From: DASWHK01 sp036398215
GTDB taxonomy: Bacteria; Acidobacteriota; UBA890
Reading direction: 5' to 3'
Assembly (NCBI GenBank): GCA_036398215.1
Contig: DASWHK010000100.1
Coordinates: 1-33,151 of the forward strand
Length of the DNA stretch: 33,151 nucleotides
Made by a program: the position numbers and the translations under genes. The notes beneath the pieces were generated by a model. It saw only the letters and a program-made list of their open reading frames with translations. It was not told the origin of the DNA and made no database searches. Shown here piece after piece: positions 1-8,745 of this stretch; the stretch's first letter is position 1; each line of letters begins with the position of its first letter.

Positions 1-9
1 ATGTCCGGC

Positions 10-285
10 TCAGCGCGGCGTCCGGTGGTAGCGTCGCGTTTCGCGGTCATTGGCTTTCCTTACGCTGAGAATGCGGTGAACCTCACCGCGCAGGGTGAAC
101 ACACAGACCCAGACTCGCCCCTCGAACAACCCATACGATACAAGGCGGTCTTCCGCGTATTCGAAGCGCACGTCGAGGACATCCAACCGGTTGTTGTCGG
201 CAAGAACCTCTGCGCCGAATGCCAGGGAAACACCGTGCTTGCGTTGATTTGATGCATCCTTGTCTGCATCGAACGCGATATCCAC
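10..285 (-). CDS. brnT: BrnT-family type II toxin
   Basis: Predicted 91-residue toxin of the BrnT family, RelE-fold ribonucleases that block translation. The sequence shows the family pattern: FDADKDASNQRKHGVS near the N-terminus (FxxDxxKxxxNxxKHGV in the family), then a central DVRFEYAEDRLVSYGLFEGR block, and finally the RILSVRKANDRETRRY tail typical of BrnT (RIISARKATxxERxxY). The frame is open up to 438, but family similarity begins at VDIAFDADKD, so I chose the GTG at 285; that gives the usual BrnT length of about 90 residues. BrnT is normally followed by its antitoxin BrnA; here the stop is 9 bp from the window edge, so BrnA, if present, lies outside. The gene is divergent from the lipoprotein gene at 417. 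Family assignment is by eye and fairly secure; the start is less so. Confidence 0.82.
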   Translation of the reverse strand: MDIAFDADKDASNQRKHGVSLAFGAEVLADNNRLDVLDVRFEYAEDRLVSYGLFEGRVWVCVFTLRGEVHRILSVRKANDRETRRYHRTPR

Positions 286-291
286 TAGCAG

Positions 292-320
292 ACTATACGG
301 CAATGCCGTATGTCGATCAA
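292..320 (-). promoter_or_regulatory. brnT promoter, probably leaderless
   Basis: On the minus strand TTGATC (315-320) and TATAGT (292-297) are separated by exactly 17 bp. Only 6 bp separate the -10 box from the GTG at 285, so transcription would begin at or next to the start codon, giving a leaderless mRNA. No Shine-Dalgarno is visible upstream of the GTG, which fits this reading. The assignment rests on consensus match and spacing only. Confidence 0.6.
295..311. promoter_or_regulatory. Palindromic operator candidate in brnT promoter
   Basis: A perfect inverted repeat, ATACGGCA-a-TGCCGTAT, with 8-bp arms and one central base, overlaps the -10 box and fills most of the spacer of the brnT promoter. 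BrnTA modules are known to be autoregulated by the antitoxin or the complex binding promoter DNA, so this palindrome is the natural candidate operator. The repeat is seen directly; binding is inference. Confidence 0.55.
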
Positions 321-416
321 GGAGCGGCGCCGACTCTTCCGCCGCCTCGAGCGCCGCGGTGTCTCTGCCGGTGAAGGACTTGGGCATACGGGTGGGCCGT
401 GGGAACGTTGATCGGG

Positions 417-1385
417 ATGAGCCTCTCGACGAACGCAACGGATACTACCGCCTCGCTGGGCCCGGTCTTACCGCCGCCCGGACGCTGGCTCCCGGCGGCC
501 CTCGGCGGCGTCGCGATGGCCGCCGTGCTGGCTTCCGGATGCGCCGGCGCGAGCTCCCCGCCCGAGACCGCACCCGAGGTCGCTGCGCTGGCGCGGCAGG
601 ACCCCCAGGCCTTCTACGAAGACGTCCGCCGGCAGTGGGAGGGCCTGCAGGGGCTCGGGGGCTCCTACCAGGTGCGCGCCAGCCGCGGCATCAGCAACCG
701 CACGCTCGACACCCAGATCTACCTGCTGCGCGACGCCTTCGTCACCATCGAGGTGCTCGCGCCGGGCACGGCGACTGCCGAGGGCTACCTGACCGCCGGC
801 CGCGCCGAGGTCGGCTTCTGGATCTCGGAGGAGAACCGCCTGTACCGAGGCGGCCTGGAGCCGGGAGCTTTCGGCCGGGCCCTCGGGCTGGAGCTCGAGC
901 CAGCCGACATCGTCGCCGTGCTGATGGGTTACGGGGTGCCCGGGGGCGGCGGCGAGCCTCCGGCAGCCTCGTGGGACGAGTCACGGCAGCGGATCCGCGT
1001 CGACCGCGGCCGCCTCAGCGCCTGGCTGCACCCACAAACCCGCCGCTTCGAGCGGGTCGTGGCCGACGGCGGCTCCGGTCCGATCGAGGTGATCTACGAG
1101 GCCTGGGCCGAGGCGCCGGCGCCGGTTCCCCTGCGCCTGACGATCGCCCTCGCCGCGGAGGGCCTCACCCTCCGGCTGCGGCTGGCGGAGCGCTGGCACG
1201 CCGATCCCGCCGGCCTCAAGCCGTCGTTCTTCGACGTCCTCGAAGTCTCCGGCGCCGTCGAGACACCGCTCGAGCAGCTTGCGGTTGGCGGCGGGTTGCT
1301 GCGCCGCGGGCTGGAGCGCGCTCCTCATCGCCCTTCCGCCGCCGGCGCGACGATCGGCGATGAGACCTACGTGACGGGCCATTGA
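417..1385 (+). CDS. LolB-like outer-membrane lipoprotein
   Basis: Predicted 322-residue lipoprotein. The N-terminus has a hydrophobic stretch (about residues 24-40) ending in VLASGC, a plausible if imperfect lipobox. A LolA/LolB-like region follows (DPQAFYEDVRRQWEGLQGL, then alternating beta-rich segments such as TLDTQIYLLRDAFVTIEVL). LolB-type proteins insert lipoproteins into the outer membrane. The strongest argument is context: in gamma- and betaproteobacteria lolB directly precedes ispE, and here the next gene is ispE, 19 bp downstream, followed by tRNA-Gln, prs, rplY and pth. I prefer the ATG at 417 over the GTG at 399. It could instead be a DUF4292-type or other LolA-superfamily lipoprotein, so no gene symbol is given. 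Confidence 0.6.
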   Translation: MSLSTNATDTTASLGPVLPPPGRWLPAALGGVAMAAVLASGCAGASSPPETAPEVAALARQDPQAFYEDVRRQWEGLQGLGGSYQVRASRGISNRTLDTQIYLLRDAFVTIEVLAPGTATAEGYLTAGRAEVGFWISEENRLYRGGLEPGAFGRALGLELEPADIVAVLMGYGVPGGGGEPPAASWDESRQRIRVDRGRLSAWLHPQTRRFERVVADGGSGPIEVIYEAWAEAPAPVPLRLTIALAAEGLTLRLRLAERWHADPAGLKPSFFDVLEVSGAVETPLEQLAVGGGLLRRGLERAPHRPSAAGATIGDETYVTGH

Positions 1386-1404
1386 CGAGGCGGACGGGGC
1401 CGCG

Positions 1405-2334
1405 GTGATCCGGGTACGCGCGCACGCGAAGCTCAACCTGGCGCTGCGGGTGGGGCCGCGGCGGGCCGACGGCTTCCACCCGCTGGCAACGGTGTTTCAA
1501 ACCATCAGCCTCGCCGACCGCTTGTACGCGGGGCGGGCAGAGGGACCGCCGCCGGCCCTGGGAGGGGTGGAGGGCCTGCTGCGGCTCACGGTTGCCGGCG
1601 CGACGCTGCCGCAAGACAACACCGTCACCCGCGCCGTGACGCTGCTGGCGGAGGCGGTGCGGCGGCGTGGCACGGCGCCGGCGCCTCTGTGGATTCACCT
1701 GGTCAAGCGCATACCGGCGGGCTCCGGCCTCGGCGGTGGCAGCAGCGACTCGGCGGCGGCGCTGGCAGCCTGCGCGCGGCTCTGGGAGATCGATCGAGAC
1801 GGGCTGCGGGCGAGCGGCGAGCTGCAGCGGATCGCCGCCGCGGTGGGCTCCGACGTGCCGTTCTTCCTCAGCGGAGGCACGGCGCTGGGGACCGGCCGCG
1901 GCGATCGGATCGAGCCGCTGGAGCCGCTGCGGCGGACCTGGTTCGCCGTCGCCGCGCCCCCGATCGAGGTGGCCAGCGCCTCCGCCTACGCCGAGCTCGA
2001 CCGGCTGCGGGCGTCGGGGCCGCCGGGCGTCGCGCCGGAACCCCCTCCGTACCGCCCCGTCCTGGAGCCCGCCTGGATGGGCAACGACCTGGCCGCCGCC
2101 GTCTGCGCGCGGCATCCAGGCGTCGAGCACGTCCGCCAGGCGCTGCTCGCCGAGGGCGCCCGCCTCGCCCAGATGACTGGCAGCGGCGCGGCGTCGTTCG
2201 GGGTCTTCGCCTGCCGCCGCGACGCGGCCCGCGCGGCGCAAGCGCTGCGGGCCGCCGGCTACTGGGCCGGGGCGTTCGTCTCGATCGATGGCGAAGCGCA
2301 TCTGCGAACCGCGGCCGCCGCGCCGGGCGGATGA
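1405..2334 (+). CDS. ispE: 4-diphosphocytidyl-2-C-methyl-D-erythritol kinase
   Basis: IspE phosphorylates CDP-methylerythritol at the 2-position, using ATP, in the MEP pathway to isoprenoid precursors. The 309-residue product starts with the family's AKLNLALRVGPRRADGFHPL motif. It then has the GHMP-kinase glycine loop PAGSGLGGGSSDSAAAL (about residues 107-123), the DVPFFLSGGTALGTGRGD segment, and the C-terminal MTGSGAASFGVF motif. Length is normal for the family. Translation starts at a GTG; upstream GAGG and GGGG stretches give only weak Shine-Dalgarno support. It lies 19 bp after the LolB-like gene and probably shares its transcript. Confidence 0.95.
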   Translation: MIRVRAHAKLNLALRVGPRRADGFHPLATVFQTISLADRLYAGRAEGPPPALGGVEGLLRLTVAGATLPQDNTVTRAVTLLAEAVRRRGTAPAPLWIHLVKRIPAGSGLGGGSSDSAAALAACARLWEIDRDGLRASGELQRIAAAVGSDVPFFLSGGTALGTGRGDRIEPLEPLRRTWFAVAAPPIEVASASAYAELDRLRASGPPGVAPEPPPYRPVLEPAWMGNDLAAAVCARHPGVEHVRQALLAEGARLAQMTGSGAASFGVFACRRDAARAAQALRAAGYWAGAFVSIDGEAHLRTAAAAPGG

Positions 2335-2439
2335 AGGCTCCGGAGCCTCGAAGCGGGCGGCCGGGCGTACGTCAGATTTGTGAGATGAGGTCACCGGGCG
2401 AGGGCCTGGGGCACGCGCGGCGGCGGCTCGCCGGGCAGT

Positions 2440-2469
2440 TTGATGCCCGCCGCGGGACGCGGCTATAAT
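2440..2469 (+). promoter_or_regulatory. Sigma70-type promoter for tRNA-Gln
   Basis: TTGATG (2440-2445) and a perfect TATAAT (2464-2469) are separated by 18 bp, about 65 bp before the mature tRNA. This is one of the few AT-rich spots in the 200-bp gap after ispE. It probably drives the tRNA and may read through into prs. The gap also holds a 12-bp palindrome, GGCTCCGGAGCC (2336-2347), just after the ispE stop, with no T-tract. Confidence 0.7.
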
Positions 2470-2533
2470 AGGGCCCTTCGTCATCGACGCACGTCCTGCG
2501 GCCGACGCACTTTCAAGCTGGCATCGTTTTTCT

Positions 2534-2606
2534 TGGGGCGTCGCCAAATTGGCAAGGCACGGGACTTTGGATCCCGCATTTGCAGGTTCGAGTCCTGCCG
2601 CCCCAG
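2534..2606 (+). tRNA. tRNA-Gln (anticodon UUG)
   Basis: A complete cloverleaf can be folded by eye. The acceptor stem is TGGGGCG/CGCCCCA, the D-arm closes GCC/GGC, and the anticodon stem CGGGA/TCCCG encloses loop CTTTGGA with anticodon TTG. The T-arm is GCAGG-TTCGAGT-CCTGC and the discriminator base is G. The U1-A72 pair is a typical glutamine-tRNA feature. No CCA is encoded, so it must be added after transcription. It sits between ispE and prs, the same place as in many Proteobacteria. Confidence 0.95.
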
Positions 2607-2653
2607 CTTCGTCTGTGTCCTGAGATAGAAAGCAACCGACCCCCCGCCTCCGC

Positions 2654-3604
<951 letters not shown>

Positions 3605-3633
3605 TTCCGAAAGAGCCCGAAAGAGACAAAGCC

Positions 3634-4326
3634 ATGGCTGAGATCGTCATCGAAGCAGCGCTGCGGGAGGCTGGCTCCAGCAACGAGGCCCGGCGCATGC
3701 GCCGCGACCGCAAGTTGCCGGCAGTCGTCTACGGCGGCGACAAGGAGTCGAACCCCATCACCCTCAACCCGCGCGAGATCGTCTCGATCCTCAAGTCGGA
3801 GTCGGGTCAGAACACCGTCTTTCAGCTCAAGCTGGGCGGCGGCGTCTCCGAGACCGTCATGATCTTCGACGTCCAGATCGACCCGATCACCCACAGCCTG
3901 GTGCACGCCGACCTGGTGCGCATCGCGATGGACGTGGAGCTCGAGGTCGAGATCCCGATCGAGCTCATCGGCGAGCCGATCGGCGTCACCTTGCACGGCG
4001 GCGTCCTCGACCACTCGTTGCGCGAGCTGACGGTCACCTGCCTGCCCGGCAACATCCCCGAGCAGATCGAGGTCGACGTCAGCGAGCTCGACCTGCACGA
4101 CTCGATCAGGGTCGCCGACCTGCCGATCCCGGACAACGTCAAGGTCAAGACCGATCCCGACCGTTCCGTCGCTTCCGTTGTGGCGGCGGTTACCGAGGCC
4201 GATCTGGAGGTCGACCTCACCGTCGAGGGCGAGGAGATCGAGGGCGAGGTGCCGGCGGAAGAGCCCGAGGTCGAAGGCGAGGAGCCCGAGGAAGGGGCCG
4301 AGAAGAAAGAGGAGCCCACGGAGTAA
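3634..4326 (+). CDS. rplY: 50S ribosomal protein L25, long (CTC/TL5) form
   Basis: L25 binds 5S rRNA in the large subunit. The 230-residue product is the long CTC type, with two domains. The N-terminal 5S-binding part has ALREAGSSNEARRMRRDRKLPAVVYGG, and the C-terminal beta domain includes HADLVRI and ELTVTCLPGNIPEQIEVDV. The last 40 residues or so form an acidic tail rich in Glu with EEPEVEGEEPEEG repeats. The frame is open upstream inside prs, but the ATG at 3634 fits the family N-terminus. The gene ends 3 bp before pth, so the two are co-transcribed; L25 and Pth are neighbours in many bacteria. Confidence 0.95.
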   Translation: MAEIVIEAALREAGSSNEARRMRRDRKLPAVVYGGDKESNPITLNPREIVSILKSESGQNTVFQLKLGGGVSETVMIFDVQIDPITHSLVHADLVRIAMDVELEVEIPIELIGEPIGVTLHGGVLDHSLRELTVTCLPGNIPEQIEVDVSELDLHDSIRVADLPIPDNVKVKTDPDRSVASVVAAVTEADLEVDLTVEGEEIEGEVPAEEPEVEGEEPEEGAEKKEEPTE

Positions 4327-4329
4327 CGG

Positions 4330-4908
4330 GTGCGTGCGCTTGCCGGCCTCGGCAACCCGGGCGACCGCTACGCCGAGCACCGTCACAACGCCGGCTGGAT
4401 GCTGCTCTCGGTCCTCGAAAGGCGGCATCCGAAGGTCGAGAGCAGGGAGCTGCAGCGGGTGAGCCTGTCGCGCATCCGGATGAAGGGGAGGCGGGCGGAC
4501 GGCGGCCCCGCCGAGCTCTGGTTGATGCGCTCGAAGACGTACATGAACGAGAGCGGGTTGGCGGTGGCGAAAGGCTGCGACGAGCTGGGGCTGACGCCCG
4601 GGCAGATCGTCGTCGCCTTCGACGACGTCGACCTGCCGCTCGGCAAGATCCGGCTGCGCGCCGCCGGCGGCTCCGGCGGTCAGAAGGGGATGCAATCGGT
4701 GATCGACGCCCTTGGCAGCGAGCAGATCCCCCGCCTGCGGCTGGGGATTCGCGGCGAGCGGGTGCCGGAGGACACGGCCGAGTACGTGCTGCACCGTTTT
4801 GAGCGGAGCGAACGCGATATCGCGGCGGAGATGATCGAAGAGGCAGCCGACGCCGTCGAGACGGTCCTTCGATCGGGCCTGACCGCGGCGATGAACCGAT
4901 TCAACTGA
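4330..4908 (+). CDS. pth: Peptidyl-tRNA hydrolase
   Basis: Pth frees tRNA from prematurely released peptidyl-tRNA. The 192-residue product has the family landmarks. These are LAGLGNPGDRYAEHRHNAGW with the catalytic His at the HNAGW motif, KTYMNESG with the conserved Asn, and FDDVDLPLGKIRL with the conserved Asp. In the GGSGGQKGMQSVIDALG loop, E. coli has a His-Asn pair; here it is Gln-Lys, so the substrate-binding Asn equivalent to E. coli N114 is missing. Translation starts with GTG 3 bp after the rplY stop. Length is normal. Identity is secure despite the loop change. Confidence 0.94.
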   Translation: MRALAGLGNPGDRYAEHRHNAGWMLLSVLERRHPKVESRELQRVSLSRIRMKGRRADGGPAELWLMRSKTYMNESGLAVAKGCDELGLTPGQIVVAFDDVDLPLGKIRLRAAGGSGGQKGMQSVIDALGSEQIPRLRLGIRGERVPEDTAEYVLHRFERSERDIAAEMIEEAADAVETVLRSGLTAAMNRFN

Positions 4909-5007
4909 ACGAGCGGGGTGCTCGAGCAGCCGGCCGGCTGGTGCCGCGACCGTAGGTCCAAGGTCTGCGGCGCCGAGCCGGCGGACTTACCGGAGGAGTT
5001 CGATCGA

Positions 5008-7059
<2,052 letters not shown>

Positions 7060-7159
7060 GGGCGAGCTGCGCAGTTCCCGTCTCTGGCGGTCGCCGTAGC
7101 CGTTCCGCAGGCGAGCTCCCGGGACCGGCCACATTTTTCGACACATCTCGCAACTCCTC

Positions 7160-7177
7160 GCCCTGGCTGACCAGGGC
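7160..7177 (+). promoter_or_regulatory. Hairpin in rpsF leader, possible S6:S18 control site
   Basis: GCCCTGG-CTGA-CCAGGGC forms a perfect 7-bp stem with a 4-base loop, ending 20 bases before the rpsF ATG and just upstream of GAGACCGAGAGGAG. In many bacteria rpsF mRNA leaders carry a structure that binds the S6:S18 complex and represses the operon. The position fits, but I could not confirm the conserved motif. The rest of the 138-bp gap between hppA and rpsF shows a short T-run (near 7135) and no clear promoter. Confidence 0.35.
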
Positions 7178-7197
7178 CTGAGACCGAGAGGAGATTC

Positions 7198-7896
7198 ATG
7201 CCGAACCTCTACGAAACACTTCTGATCGTCACCCCCGAGGCCGACGACGAGGGGGTCAACGCCGTCATCGGCGACCTCCGCGCCGCCCTCGAAGCCAACG
7301 ACGGCAAGGTGCTGCAGTCGGGCGTCTGGCAGCGGCGCCAGCTCGCCTACCAGGTGAAGGGCAAGCGCGAGGGCATCTACGTCCTGGTCTACGCCGAGGG
7401 CGGCATCAACCTGCCGGCCGTCGTCAAGCACCGCCTGCGGCTCGACGAGGCGGTCCTCCGCCACCTGGTCGTCCGCGTCGAGGACCAGCAGGAGATCGAC
7501 GTTCGCGAGCAGATCGCCGCCGCCGACGATCCCACCGGCAACATCCAGGCGCAGCGCACCGCCGCCGAGCGCCGCGCCGCCAAGGCCGCCGAGGCTGCGG
7601 CGGTGTCGGCCGCCGAGCTGGAGGCCACGGGGCAGGAAACGCAGGAATCGAAGGAAGCGCAGGAATCGGGCGAGGCCCCGCAGGCGCAGGAGCCTGGTGA
7701 AGGGGCCCGCGCCCCGGAGACCGCCCCCGCGGCGGCGGCAGCCGCCGGCGTTGCCGATCGGGACGTCGAGGACGAAGACGACGACGACGATCGTGACGAA
7801 TACGGCGACGAAGACGAAGACGACGAAGACGACGAAGACGAAGACGACGAAGACGACGACGACGAAGACGAAGACGACGAAGACAGGGAGATCTGA
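7198..7896 (+). CDS. rpsF: 30S ribosomal protein S6 with long acidic tail
   Basis: S6 binds 16S rRNA with S18 in the small subunit. Residues 1-95 are a typical S6 domain (MPNLYETLLIVTPEADDEG, AYQVKGKREGIYVLVYAEG, LDEAVLRHLVVRV). The protein then continues for about 137 more residues. A helical Ala/Glu/Gln stretch (about 110-185) is followed by an almost pure Asp/Glu tail (189-232), so the total of 232 residues is about twice the usual length. The start is supported by GAGAGGAG 5 bp before the ATG. It is followed 2 bp later by rpsR; ssb, often between these genes, is absent. The tail is in frame with no sign of a frameshift. Confidence 0.95.
   Translation: MPNLYETLLIVTPEADDEGVNAVIGDLRAALEANDGKVLQSGVWQRRQLAYQVKGKREGIYVLVYAEGGINLPAVVKHRLRLDEAVLRHLVVRVEDQQEIDVREQIAAADDPTGNIQAQRTAAERRAAKAAEAAAVSAAELEATGQETQESKEAQESGEAPQAQEPGEGARAPETAPAAAAAAGVADRDVEDEDDDDDRDEYGDEDEDDEDDEDEDDEDDDDEDEDDEDREI
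7762..7893 (+). repeat. GAC/GAA triplet-repeat tract in rpsF
   Basis: About 130 bp made almost wholly of GAC, GAA and GAG triplets (Asp and Glu codons) with a few interruptions (CGT, TAC, GGC). It encodes the acidic tail of S6. Such tracts tend to slip in replication, so copy number may vary between relatives. Confidence 0.85.
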
Positions 7897-7898
7897 CG

Positions 7899-8132
7899 AT
7901 GGGAGACAACTTCAGTCGTGGCGGCCCCCGGCGCCGCCGCAGCAAGCAGCTCAAGGACGACATCCCCTACATCGACTACAAGGACATCGAGCTGCTCGAG
8001 AACTTCATCTTGGATCGCGGAAAGATCCAGCCCCGACGCACCAACGGCAACAGCGCCCACATCCAGCGGATGCTCACCCGCGCCATCAAGCGGGCCCGCG
8101 AGATCGCGCTGTTGCCCTACACCACCGGGTAG
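7899..8132 (+). CDS. rpsR: 30S ribosomal protein S18
   Basis: A 77-residue basic protein of the small subunit that pairs with S6 on the platform. It has an Arg-rich start (RGGPRRRRSKQ) and the core IDYKDIELLENFILDRGKI, then QPRRTNG and HIQRMLTRAIKRAREIALLPYT, all diagnostic of S18. There are no cysteines, so it is a zinc-independent form. It begins 2 bp after the rpsF stop and ends 4 bp before rplI. Confidence 0.97.
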   Translation: MGDNFSRGGPRRRRSKQLKDDIPYIDYKDIELLENFILDRGKIQPRRTNGNSAHIQRMLTRAIKRAREIALLPYTTG

Positions 8133-8136
8133 GGCC

Positions 8137-8589
8137 ATGAAGCTGATCCTGCGCGAGACCGTCGAGAACCTCGGCGAGCCCGGCGACCTGGTCGACGTCG
8201 CCCGCGGCTTCGGCCGCAACTATCTGCTACCCAAGGGCCTGGCGGTGGTGGCGACCTCCGCCAACGAGCGTCTGATCGAGACGCTGAAGGCCCAGCGCGT
8301 CGAGCGCGAAGAGGCCGCCAAGGCCGCCGCGGAGGCGTTCGCCGAGAGCCTCAGCGGGGTCTCCGTGAACGTCAAGCGCAAGGTCTCCGAGGGGGACCAG
8401 CTGTACGGCTCGGTGACCGCGGCCGACGTCGCTGCGGCCCTCGCCGAAGAAGGCTTCGAGATCGGCAAGGACCAGGTGCGCCTCGAGCACGCCATCAAGT
8501 CGCTGGGCGTCTACGCGGTGCCCCTGCACCTGCCCTATGGCGTCGAGACTTCGATCAAGCTTTGGGTGGTCAAGGACGAGAGCGAATAG
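8137..8589 (+). CDS. rplI: 50S ribosomal protein L9
   Basis: A 150-residue large-subunit protein. The N-terminal domain has MKLILRETVENLGEPGDLVD and VARGFGRNYLLPKGLAV, the L9 signature. A long connecting helix follows (ETLKAQRVEREEAAKAAAEAF), then the C-terminal rRNA-binding domain with KVSEGDQLYGSVTAADVAAAL. The frame is open further upstream through rpsR, but the ATG at 8137 gives the family N-terminus. A small GGCC-GAAA-GGCC hairpin (8589-8600) sits right at the stop codon, with no T-tract after it. Confidence 0.97.
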   Translation: MKLILRETVENLGEPGDLVDVARGFGRNYLLPKGLAVVATSANERLIETLKAQRVEREEAAKAAAEAFAESLSGVSVNVKRKVSEGDQLYGSVTAADVAAALAEEGFEIGKDQVRLEHAIKSLGVYAVPLHLPYGVETSIKLWVVKDESE

Positions 8590-8712
8590 GCCGAAAGGCC
8601 GTTCCGAGCCTGGGGACCGACGTCGGTGATGTCACCCGCCCGCCGTCCGCTCGCTCCCCGGAGTGGCTTGCCCCGGCGGCAGGCGACGTTTCGGCGGGTG
8701 CCGACGCGGGCG

Positions 8713-8740
8713 TTGACGAGCGGAATGCCGCTGCTAGGCT
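8713..8740 (+). promoter_or_regulatory. Candidate dnaB promoter, possibly leaderless
   Basis: TTGACG (8713-8718) and TAGGCT (8735-8740) are 16 bp apart, and the -10-like box ends 5 bp before the ATG at 8746. TAGGCT fits the TANNNT pattern of leaderless promoters. No good Shine-Dalgarno precedes this ATG. The rest of the 156-bp gap after rplI shows nothing clear. Confidence 0.35.
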
Positions 8741-8745
8741 GGGCC

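Noticed and set aside
286..438. Longer BrnT N-terminus from 438
   Set aside because: The extra 51 residues are not BrnT-like and would include the promoter and palindrome; it also overlaps the start of the divergent lipoprotein gene.
7762..7893. CRISPR-like or minisatellite array
   Set aside because: The repeats are simple GAC/GAA codons inside the rpsF frame with no spacers.
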